From the NCBI GenBank assembly GCA_003161515.1, contig PMOH01000050.1, positions 1,373 through 8,804 of the forward strand: 7,432 bases of DNA, read 5' to 3'. Of the stretch, positions 1 to 5,544 are shown one piece after another. A program made the position numbers and the translations under genes. The notes under the pieces were generated by a model. It did no database searches, was not told the DNA's origin, and saw only the letters and a program-made list of their open reading frames with translations. How positions within the stretch are numbered: position 1 is the stretch's first letter; each line of letters opens with the position of its first letter. The stretch comes from Deltaproteobacteria bacterium. Its GTDB lineage: Bacteria > Desulfobacterota > Binatia > Binatales > Binataceae.

Positions 1-26
1 TATTGTTGCTTTTGTGCGACGGGGAT

Positions 27-44
27 GACGGAATAAATTCCGTC
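27..44. repeat. Short perfect palindrome upstream of permease gene
   Basis: Two 8-base arms, GACGGAAT (27-34) and ATTCCGTC (37-44), are exact reverse complements around a two-base AA centre. It lies 17 bases before the permease start, where a Shine-Dalgarno sequence would be expected but is absent. Short palindromes with this kind of core recur between genes in many large soil-bacterial genomes, so I read it as a copy of a dispersed intergenic repeat. That reading is from memory, not from a search. A role as hairpin or operator is possible. Confidence 0.45.
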
Positions 45-61
45 CTACGAATCGTTCTCGT

Positions 62-1207
62 ATGAACTATCTCTCCCTCGTCCTCCGCAATCTCGCGCGC
101 AACAAGCGGCGCACGATTCTTACGGCGCTGTCGATCACCGTCTCAGTCTTCATCTTCGCGTCGCTCATCAGCCTGCCCGGACTTATCAACCAGGTCCTGC
201 GCGACCGCGCCAACTCCCTGCGCCTTATCACTCACAGCAAAGCGGGCTTCTACTACATGTTGCCCGAAGCGTATCGCCGGCGAATCGAAACCGTACCGCA
301 CGTCGACGCGGTGGCGGCGTACAGCGTCTTCCTCGCAACTTACCAGGATCCCAAGGAGCAACTGGGCGTTCTCGCCGTTGACGACGATCACATCCGCGAG
401 ATCTTTCCCGACTGGGAGGTCACCGCTGAAGCCGATCACGAATTCGAAAGTGTGCGCACTGCGGCGCTCGTCTCAACCACCCTGATGAAGGCTTACAGCT
501 GGAAAGTCGGCCAGACGATCATGCTGCGCGGCACGATGTATCCGGTGAATCTGCAGCTCACGATCGTCGGCACGTTGAGCGAGGCAGGCGCCGGCCCCCG
601 GGTAATTTTTCGGCGTGACTACATGGAGGAGCTGCTGGGCAGGCCGGGCACCGCCAATCTGTTCTGGGTGAAGGTGGACAGCACTCGATCTGCGCCCGAA
701 GTCATCGCCGCGATTGACGAGATGTTCGCCAATTCGCCGAACGAGACGCTTACCGAAACCGAAGTTGCTCTGATCAAGAATGAGCTCATGGGCAACCTCA
801 GCCTGATGGTTAACGGCGCAAAATTTCTCGCAACGATCGTGATTTTCACGATCGGGCTTGTCGCCATCAACACGGCTGCGATGGCGGTGCGCGAGCGGCG
901 TCACGAGATGGCCGTGATGCGCGCGATTGGGTTCACGCGCAATTCGATCATAGGACGAATCCTGGTCGAGGGTCTGATAGTCGGCGTCATCGGCGGCGTG
1001 CTCGGATGCTGCGTCGCCTACCTCGGCTTCGAACTGTTGCCGCATATCGCCAAAGCACTCGGCCCGCTCGCACTCGCGATGACGCTGTCGCCGCGAATCG
1101 TCGCTTACAGCTTCCTTATAGCCGCACTAATCGGAGCCGCCAGCGGCTTCATCCCGGCAACTCTGGCCACCCGCGGCGACATAGCAACCGAACTCCGCGC
1201 CATCTAG
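62..1207 (+). CDS. ABC transporter permease, FtsX/MacB family
   Basis: This is an inner-membrane permease subunit of a MacB/LolC-like ABC transporter. Such proteins work with a separate ATPase and usually couple ATP hydrolysis to extrusion of, or mechanical work on, substrates at the outer face of the membrane. The 381 residues show the family layout. A basic N-terminus (RNKRRT, 13-18) precedes TM1 at about 19-41, and a large MacB-type extracytoplasmic domain follows at about 42-250. Three further membrane segments lie near 252-276, 300-325 and 345-367. The cytoplasmic coupling stretch RERRHEMAVMRAIG is at 277-290. The C-terminus ends in a short amphipathic tail (TRGDIATELRAI). The start is well placed because the N-terminus matches the family's typical opening. 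No Shine-Dalgarno precedes it, and the ATG overlaps a TGA (63-65) of a frame open from the left edge, so coupling to an upstream gene is likely. The partner ATPase is not in the window. The substrate cannot be read from the sequence. Confidence 0.93.
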   Translation: MNYLSLVLRNLARNKRRTILTALSITVSVFIFASLISLPGLINQVLRDRANSLRLITHSKAGFYYMLPEAYRRRIETVPHVDAVAAYSVFLATYQDPKEQLGVLAVDDDHIREIFPDWEVTAEADHEFESVRTAALVSTTLMKAYSWKVGQTIMLRGTMYPVNLQLTIVGTLSEAGAGPRVIFRRDYMEELLGRPGTANLFWVKVDSTRSAPEVIAAIDEMFANSPNETLTETEVALIKNELMGNLSLMVNGAKFLATIVIFTIGLVAINTAAMAVRERRHEMAVMRAIGFTRNSIIGRILVEGLIVGVIGGVLGCCVAYLGFELLPHIAKALGPLALAMTLSPRIVAYSFLIAALIGAASGFIPATLATRGDIATELRAI

Positions 1208-1218
1208 AATTCGACCGC

Positions 1219-1235
1219 CTTGATTAGTGATCAAG
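1219..1235. repeat. Small hairpin after permease stop
   Basis: CTTGAT (1219-1224) and ATCAAG (1230-1235) are exact inverted arms around a five-base loop, 11 bases past the permease stop. No T-run follows on either strand, so it is at best a weak 3'-end structure and not a convincing intrinsic terminator. Confidence 0.25.
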
Positions 1236-1289
1236 CGTCGTACACCGCTGTAGATCCGTGGCTGGGGGTGCGTCGGCCGGCATCGAGAA

Positions 1290-1325
1290 AGATCCGGGGT
1301 CCCTCGGCTTCGCTCGGGATGACAC
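1290..1325. repeat. Fragment of a common dispersed intergenic repeat
   Basis: On the minus strand this stretch contains TGTCATCCCGAGCGAAGCCG followed by AGGGACCCCGGATC. It resembles the motif of the type TCATCCTGAGCGAAGCGAAGG that is scattered between genes in many bacterial genomes. Spurious translations of that motif give peptides such as HPERSRGTPDLS, which is exactly what the minus strand encodes here. It sits between convergent genes, as such repeats usually do. The family assignment is from memory; copy number in this genome is unknown. Confidence 0.55.
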
Positions 1326-1360
1326 AACAAAAAAGGCGCCAGGAAAAAGAACCTGAGAGC

Positions 1361-1382
1361 AAAATGGCGGCCTCGCCATTTT
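1361..1382. terminator. Possible bidirectional intrinsic terminator
   Basis: A perfect 9-bp stem (AAAATGGCG at 1361-1369, CGCCATTTT at 1374-1382) encloses a four-base loop. A-runs on the 5' side and T-runs on the 3' side make it symmetrical, so transcripts from either strand would form a GC-capped hairpin ending in four U residues. It lies between the convergent permease gene and the MaoC-ending operon, where a shared terminator is expected. The U-run is short and partly within the stem, so efficiency is uncertain. Confidence 0.5.
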
Positions 1383-1398
1383 ACGATTAGTATTGGGT

Positions 1399-1415
1399 GC
1401 AGGGGTCACCCCTGC
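1399..1415. repeat. Second hairpin of intergenic cluster
   Basis: GCAGGGG (1399-1405) and CCCCTGC (1409-1415) pair perfectly around a three-base loop (TCA). This is a strong GC-rich 7-bp stem with no T-run on either side, so it may be a 3'-end stabilising structure or part of a repeat element and not a terminator by itself. It is the middle one of three hairpins spaced through 1361-1448. Confidence 0.45.
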
Positions 1416-1425
1416 CCAAGGAAGC

Positions 1426-1448
1426 GTGAAACCCACGGCGGGTTTCAC
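1426..1448. terminator. Third hairpin, 3' of the MaoC operon
   Basis: GTGAAACCC (1426-1434) and GGGTTTCAC (1440-1448) are exact 9-base inverted arms around a five-base loop. For the minus-strand operon it is the first structure after the last stop codon, 26 bases downstream. The base run after it on that strand is GCTTCC, with no clean U-tract, so it may slow or protect the transcript end and leave termination to the hairpin at 1361-1382. For plus-strand transcripts it would be followed by TAAAAA. Confidence 0.4.
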
Positions 1449-1474
1449 TAAAAATCAAGTTCCTCGTTTGTCTG

Positions 1475-1894
1475 CTACTTCCTGAACTCGACCGTCGCGG
1501 TTCCGGTCACCAGGCGCTCGGCCTCCTCGTTTTCCATCCAGACGTCGATCTCGGCGGTCTGCTCCGCGGGATTTTTGTTGGTGATAAATCCGTGAATCGT
1601 GATCGCGTGATCGGGCTGCACCGGTACGCGATAGGTCGTGCTCATCTGCTTCAGCCACGCGTTGCTCGAGCCGATCCAATCCGTCACCAGCTTCGACAAC
1701 AGCCCGAGGCTCATGTTGCCCGGCAGGATCATCCCGGGCAGGCCTTCTTTCTTCGCCGCTTCGTCGTCGGTGAAGCGGCCCGCGCCCTCGCCCATGCCCA
1801 TCAGTTTGGCGTACGCGCGGCATTGATCCTTGCTGACGAACAACTCGAGCGGCCCGAGCGTGTCGCCGATATTTATCTGGTCGAACTTGGTCAA
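1475..1894 (-). CDS. MaoC-like hotdog hydratase subunit (C-half type)
   Basis: This 139-residue single-hotdog protein resembles the C-terminal or catalytic half of FAS1-like/MaoC (R)-specific enoyl-CoA hydratases, such as HadB or ChsH1. Family features are the YAKLMG...FTDDEAAKKEGLP stretch (28-53), the following helix MILPGNMSLGLLSKLV (55-70), and the beta-rich second half ending in an ERLVTGTATVEF strand. At the place of the catalytic Asp-x4-His dyad it has Glu36 and Phe41, and the usual HGM is PGN (58-60), so classical hydratase chemistry is doubtful. The start is TTG. It overlaps the TGA of the preceding MaoC gene by four bases (TTGA), and no separate ribosome binding site is seen, so translation is probably coupled and the two subunits probably made in equal amounts. 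It is the last gene of the operon. The family call is firm; activity and substrate are open. Confidence 0.85.
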   Translation of the reverse strand: MTKFDQINIGDTLGPLELFVSKDQCRAYAKLMGMGEGAGRFTDDEAAKKEGLPGMILPGNMSLGLLSKLVTDWIGSSNAWLKQMSTTYRVPVQPDHAITIHGFITNKNPAEQTAEIDVWMENEEAERLVTGTATVEFRK

Positions 1895-2337
1895 GTGCGG
1901 TTCATGAAGCGATGGTCGATATGCGCCAGCACTTCGTCCTTCTGATTTTTCAGCGTCGAACGGATCACGACGAAGACCATCGTGCCCGTGCGTCCGGTCT
2001 TCTCGAAGATTTCCTTTACGTGCGAGGTCAGTGTCACTTTGTCGCCCGGCCTTATTGGCGCGACGAACTCGACGTCCTTGCCGGCGTCGAAGCCGCGGCG
2101 TCCGAAGCGCGGGACGTTTTCAAAGAAATGTCGCCCGTTGCGAAACGTCACCGCGAACGACGGCGGCGCGACGATTCCACCGTAAGGCCCTTTCTTCGCC
2201 GCCTCCTCGTCCGTGTAAATGGGATTGGTCTCTCGGAGCGCCGCGCAGTACCGCTTGATCTTGTCGGCCTTGACCTCGACCGGATCGGTCACTTCGAAGA
2301 CTTTGTTGATCAGCGCCGGATCGTATTCGACTGCCAT
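1891..2337 (-). CDS. MaoC N-terminal-type (FAS1-like dehydratase) hotdog protein
   Basis: This 148-residue single-hotdog protein is of the MaoC_dehydrat_N type, like HadA or the N-terminal half of ChsH2. In known heterodimers this half supports acyl-CoA binding while its partner carries the catalytic Asp and His. Visible here are RYCAALRETNPIYTDEEAAKKG (29-50), the IVAPPSFAVTF helix start (55-65), and the DVEFVAPIRPGDKVTLTSHVKEI strand region (88-110). Glu36 and Tyr41 stand at the dyad positions, as expected for the non-catalytic half. Its ATG shares one base with the stop of the PHP gene (TAATG). GGAG lies 8-9 bases upstream, within the end of the PHP gene. It very likely pairs with the product of the next gene to form a double-hotdog enzyme acting on an acyl-CoA. 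That pairing is inferred from gene order and family precedent. Confidence 0.88.
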   Translation of the reverse strand: MAVEYDPALINKVFEVTDPVEVKADKIKRYCAALRETNPIYTDEEAAKKGPYGGIVAPPSFAVTFRNGRHFFENVPRFGRRGFDAGKDVEFVAPIRPGDKVTLTSHVKEIFEKTGRTGTMVFVVIRSTLKNQKDEVLAHIDHRFMNRT

Positions 2338-3020
2338 TACCTGCTCTCCATCGCGACCGCATGCGGCACTGCTTTGCGCCGCGGCCGAAAATCGACCGGC
2401 TCGTAGTTGCGCGCCTTCAGTTCATTCACCAGGTCCTCGATCGTCTTGATATACGCGCTGAACTTCGTCGCGCACAGTCCGATCAAACTCACCAGATGGC
2501 TGTCCGATCCGCCGGTCGCCGCAAATCCGTACTTCGCGATCAACTCCGCGCTGCGCTCGTCCTCGCCCTTGCGCGATCCACCGTTCAACGCCTCGACCGC
2601 GACCACGTTCTCGAGCGGCGGCTTGTTCTGATAATGCTCGTACATCCCGATATTCGGGCGCCCCGGATGACACGGGACGACGATTCCGCCCATCCGCGCG
2701 ACTTCATTGATCAGCGTCTGCGCATCGAGGTGCACGTCGGCAAAATCGAATCGCTTGACCATGTCGTCGTTGACGCCGAACACCAGCATGTGTCCGTAGT
2801 TGGTCTCGACTTCCGACGCGCGCAGCACCAGCGTGCCGAACTTGTCTTCGAGCGCGCGGTAGTCGCCGCCGCGATTGAACTGGCGATGCTCGGTCAACAC
2901 GATTCCGTCAACCGGCCGCTCGGCCGCACGCAGCTTGATCCAGTTGAGGTACGCCTCTACCGGTGCGCGGCTGTCTTCCGATGCTTCACTATGCGTGTGG
3001 AGATCAAGGATTGTACTCAC
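2337..3020 (-). CDS. PHP-domain metal-dependent hydrolase
   Basis: This 227-residue protein of the PHP (polymerase and histidinol phosphatase) superfamily has apparently complete metal ligands. They are HTH (His8, His10), LTEH (Glu44-His45), Glu70, GHMLVFG (His77), CHPGRP (His118) and GSDSH (Asp173, His175). Such proteins bind two or three divalent metals and hydrolyse phosphoesters or related bonds. The length fits a stand-alone PHP hydrolase and no second domain is present. The start is GTG (3020-3018), supported by GGTGAGGG about 10 bases upstream, which overlaps the end of the DUF35 gene. Its position between the DUF35 and MaoC genes, with a 13-base gap and a one-base overlap, puts it in the acyl-CoA operon. 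What a PHP hydrolase does there cannot be read from the sequence; a phosphorylated or CoA-derived substrate is only a guess. Confidence 0.88.
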   Translation of the reverse strand: MSTILDLHTHSEASEDSRAPVEAYLNWIKLRAAERPVDGIVLTEHRQFNRGGDYRALEDKFGTLVLRASEVETNYGHMLVFGVNDDMVKRFDFADVHLDAQTLINEVARMGGIVVPCHPGRPNIGMYEHYQNKPPLENVVAVEALNGGSRKGEDERSAELIAKYGFAATGGSDSHLVSLIGLCATKFSAYIKTIEDLVNELKARNYEPVDFRPRRKAVPHAVAMESR

Positions 3021-3033
3021 TCGGAATGTGCCC

Positions 3034-3462
3034 TCACCTCGCCGGGCGAAATTTCGCGAGCGTCACGGTCGGCGTGACGTCCTCGTATACGACCTCGACG
3101 GGCATCCCTATCTTAGCCTGATCCGGCGCGCAGTCGATAATGTTGGTGAGCATTTTCACGCCCTCGTCCAACTCGACATACGCCATGATATACGGAATCG
3201 ACTCGCGAAATCCCGGCGCCTGATTCTGATAAGTCGTGGTGAAGGTATAAACCTTGCCGCGCCCACTGCACTTGATCCATTGCGTATCCGCCGACATGCA
3301 ATTGGTGCATAGCGCGCGCGGATAGTAGCGGACGTCCCCGCACTTGCCGCATTTCTGGATATACAACTCGTGGCGCTGCAACGCCTCCCACCACGGCCGA
3401 TTCTCTTCATCGAGATGTGGTAACGGCTTCGAGTATTTCTTCGGTTGGGTTTGTTCCGCCAT
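3034..3462 (-). CDS. DUF35 Zn-ribbon/OB-fold protein, partner of thiolase-like protein
   Basis: This 142-residue protein combines a rubredoxin-like zinc ribbon with an OB-fold. The N-terminal helix with PWWEALQRHEL (23-33) is typical of the family. Cys38-x2-Cys41-x10-Cys52-x2-Cys55 forms the zinc site, and the rest (about 60-140) is the acyl-CoA-binding OB-fold, with GRGKVYTFTT (67-76) and YIMAYVELDEGVKMLTNI (90-107). DUF35 proteins are obligate partners of SCP-x/Ltp thiolase-like proteins: in steroid degradation the DUF35 domain of ChsH2 docks onto aldolase Ltp2, and in archaea a DUF35 protein bridges thiolase and HMG-CoA synthase. The gene begins 20 bases after the thiolase-like gene. Start ATG; only a weak purine stretch (GGCGGATAGAAA) precedes it. 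Here the domain is a free protein and not fused to a MaoC half. Confidence 0.92.
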   Translation of the reverse strand: MAEQTQPKKYSKPLPHLDEENRPWWEALQRHELYIQKCGKCGDVRYYPRALCTNCMSADTQWIKCSGRGKVYTFTTTYQNQAPGFRESIPYIMAYVELDEGVKMLTNIIDCAPDQAKIGMPVEVVYEDVTPTVTLAKFRPAR

Positions 3463-3482
3463 GATTTTCTATCCGCCCCGAG

Positions 3483-4652
3483 TTACTGATTGCTCAGGAT
3501 GAGTGTCGCGCCCGAATGGCGCGTGCCGAGGGTGCCGCCGGTTCCGTGTGCGAGCGCGATTTTACAATCCTTGACCTGCCGCGGACCACATTCGCCGCGC
3601 AACTGTTTGGTCGCTTCAATCACCAAAAAAATCCCGCGCATCCCCGGATGGTTCGAAGACAGGCCGCCGCCGTCGGTGTTGATTGGAAATTCGCCGTCGA
3701 AGCGCAGCCGTCCACCGGACACGAACGCTCCGCCTTCGCCGCGCTTGCAGAAGCCCAGATTTTCCAGCGTCGACAGCACGGTGATCGTGAAGGAGTCGTA
3801 GATCATCGCCATATCGATATCTTTGTGCGCGACGCCGGCGCGCTCGAACGCGAGCCGTCCCGATTGCGCCGCCGCAATTTCCAGGAAGTCGCGCTGCCCG
3901 CGCGCCGCGTGCCGCACCGTCTCGCCCGTGCCGAGAATATAGACCGGCTTCTTCTTCAAATCGCGCGCCCGTTCGGCCGAGGTGATCACCAGCGCGCCGC
4001 CGCCATCGCTGATGATGCAGCAATCGAGCAGATGCAGCGGCGACGAGATGATTCGTGACGCGAGCACGTCTTCCACCGTGATCGGATCGCGATACTTCGC
4101 CGCTGGATTCATCGACGCATGCAGCCGCATCGTGACCGCAATCTCCGCGAGCTGCTCCGAAGTCGTGCCGTAGTCATGCATATGGCGCTGCGCGACCATC
4201 GCGTACGACCCGACCGTCGTCGGCCCGAACGGAATCTCATACTGGTCGCACGGATCGCCGCTGCCGCCGCCTCCGCCTCCGCCGCCCGTTCCAATCGCAA
4301 AGCGCGACGACGCCGCCGTCGATCCGTAAACCACCACACACACGTCGCACAGCCCGGCATGAATCGCGGCCGCGGCGTGCGCAGTATGCGCGACGAATGA
4401 CGACCCGCCGATCGAAGTCGAATCGACAAAGTTCGGCGTCAGGTTCAGGTAATCGCAGAAGCCGACGATTCCCATCCCGCTCATCCCGATTCCGGTCGTG
4501 CAGAGCCCGTTCACGTCCTTGATCGTGAGCCCGGCATCGTCGAGCGCGCCCCGCACGCTCTCCGCCATTATCTGGAACAGACTTTTATCCGGCGCGAATC
4601 GCGTCGGATGCTCAAACACTCCGGCCACTGCGGTCTTGCGGCTTAAACTCAT
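3483..4652 (-). CDS. Thiolase-superfamily lipid-transfer-type protein (possible aldolase)
   Basis: This 389-residue protein of the SCP-x/Ltp branch of the thiolase superfamily acts on acyl-CoAs in the cytoplasm. The N-half carries the conserved SIGGSSFVAHTAHAAAAI (80-97). The C-half has ISDGGGALVIT (214-224), IYDSFT (284-289), INTDGGGLSSNHPGMRG (324-340) and LAHGTGGTLGTRHSGATLIL (367-386). The canonical nucleophilic Cys is replaced by Ser (84/85), and the C-terminal Cys of the CxGGGxG motif by His369. A Tyr at 285 lies in the YDxFT motif, which by my reading corresponds to an active-site tyrosine of Ltp2-type aldolases. This favours C-C bond cleavage by retro-aldol chemistry or another non-Claisen role. 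Eight consecutive glycines (123-130) form an odd loop. The ATG has AGGA seven bases upstream, merged with the stop codon of the hydrolase gene. It is followed by its likely partner, the DUF35 protein. Databases would probably name it acetyl-CoA acetyltransferase, which the residues do not support. Confidence 0.9.
   Translation of the reverse strand: MSLSRKTAVAGVFEHPTRFAPDKSLFQIMAESVRGALDDAGLTIKDVNGLCTTGIGMSGMGIVGFCDYLNLTPNFVDSTSIGGSSFVAHTAHAAAAIHAGLCDVCVVVYGSTAASSRFAIGTGGGGGGGGSGDPCDQYEIPFGPTTVGSYAMVAQRHMHDYGTTSEQLAEIAVTMRLHASMNPAAKYRDPITVEDVLASRIISSPLHLLDCCIISDGGGALVITSAERARDLKKKPVYILGTGETVRHAARGQRDFLEIAAAQSGRLAFERAGVAHKDIDMAMIYDSFTITVLSTLENLGFCKRGEGGAFVSGGRLRFDGEFPINTDGGGLSSNHPGMRGIFLVIEATKQLRGECGPRQVKDCKIALAHGTGGTLGTRHSGATLILSNQ
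4257..4291. repeat. GC-rich trinucleotide tract encoding polyglycine
   Basis: The plus strand shows repeated CCG/CCT triplets, read on the minus strand as a run of GGN codons. It gives eight consecutive glycines (residues 123-130) flanked by FAIGT and SGDPCDQ in the thiolase-like protein. Such tracts can expand or shrink by slippage in multiples of three. It lies in a loop region of the fold, so length changes could be tolerated. Confidence 0.6.
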
Positions 4653-4661
4653 CTCGAATTC

Positions 4662-5483
4662 CTACTTGAGGCCGTCGATAAATTGTTCGATCGCGGCGTT
4701 GTACTCGGCAGGACGCTCGCGCGGAATATAATGACCGGCGTCCGCAATAATTTTGGCGGTCGCGTCACGAATCTTGCTCGCGATAAACTCCGCGTCAGCC
4801 GGCGTCGTGCCCTTGTCGTCGGCGCCCGCGAGCACCAGCGTCGGTTTGTCGATCTTTGCGATCGCATCCCGCAGATCGACTTCAGAACACGCAAGGATGT
4901 CGGTATAGCGTACGCGCGGGTCGGTCTTGATTTGTTCCATCCAGCCTTCGCGGACGACGTCGAAATTTTCTTTCGCCGTCTTCGGCGAGTACCCGTCGGT
5001 GTTGAAGGCTTGCGGCGCCCGGCCCATCGTGATTGCCCGCAACGCCTCGATTCGATCGGGCGTCAGGTTGAACTTCGGCGCCGTGCAACTGAGGATCAGC
5101 GCCTCGACGCGCGCGGCGTGCCGCAGGCCGAGATCCATCGCGATCGCGCCGCCCATCGAATGTCCAAGTATCACCGCTGATTTGATCTTCAACGCGTCGA
5201 AAAACGCCGCGACGAAGTCCGCGTAGTCATGAACCGTGCGCAAACCCTCGACCCCCGCCGAACGTCCATGCCCCGGCAAGTCGAGCGAGATCGGACTGTG
5301 CTTGCCGCCGAACGCCTCGATCTGCCGATGCCAGGTATGCCCGTTCGATCCGGCACCGTGCACAAACAAAATCTTGCGCCCGCGCGAGAAGTCCGGCACC
5401 ACGTCGGGCAGCGTCGTCGCGCCGCTATAGTAGTAGTAAGTCGCGTATCCCTTAACGTCGGTATATTTCGTCTGCGTAGGCAT
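4662..5483 (-). CDS. Alpha/beta hydrolase
   Basis: This is a soluble serine hydrolase of the alpha/beta fold, 273 residues from the ATG at 5483. Visible are the oxyanion-hole motif HGAG (42-45), LDLPGHGRS (67-75), the nucleophile elbow GHSMGG with Ser109, the probable acid Asp223 in LAGADD, and the catalytic His251 in DAGHYIP. The cap region (about 135-195) is short. An in-frame GTG at 5558 would add 25 residues and overlap the YxiG-like gene by 14 bases. I prefer the ATG because GGAGAG lies 10 bases upstream and the extra stretch uses rare-looking codons (CTA, GTA, CTA) unlike the gene body. The stop codon TAG forms part of the ribosome binding site of the thiolase-like gene, nine bases on, so it belongs to the same operon. 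Plausible roles are an ester, thioester or C-C bond hydrolase in the same catabolic route; the sequence does not decide which. Confidence 0.9.
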   Translation of the reverse strand: MPTQTKYTDVKGYATYYYYSGATTLPDVVPDFSRGRKILFVHGAGSNGHTWHRQIEAFGGKHSPISLDLPGHGRSAGVEGLRTVHDYADFVAAFFDALKIKSAVILGHSMGGAIAMDLGLRHAARVEALILSCTAPKFNLTPDRIEALRAITMGRAPQAFNTDGYSPKTAKENFDVVREGWMEQIKTDPRVRYTDILACSEVDLRDAIAKIDKPTLVLAGADDKGTTPADAEFIASKIRDATAKIIADAGHYIPRERPAEYNAAIEQFIDGLK

Positions 5484-5544
5484 CGGCGCAAAACTCTCCG
5501 CCACTAGCTTTTGTCCGTTAGCTACTAGGTTAAAGCCGCCCTCG

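Noticed and set aside
473..1045. Minus-strand ORF of 190 codons within the permease gene
   Set aside because: It lies antisense to a complete FtsX-type permease; the translation is His/Arg/Asp-rich with no domain.
1361..1448. CRISPR array or tandem repeat
   Set aside because: The three hairpins differ in sequence, spacing and stem; there are no repeated units.
1475..2337. Frameshifted single MaoC gene
   Set aside because: Both halves are complete single-hotdog proteins with a clean four-base stop-start overlap. The N- and C-types occur as separate genes in HadA/HadB-like systems.
2361..3077. Long plus-strand ORF (238 codons) antisense to the PHP gene
   Set aside because: It is the mirror of a high-GC gene with full PHP motifs on the minus strand. 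Its own translation is arginine- and alanine-rich with no recognisable domain.
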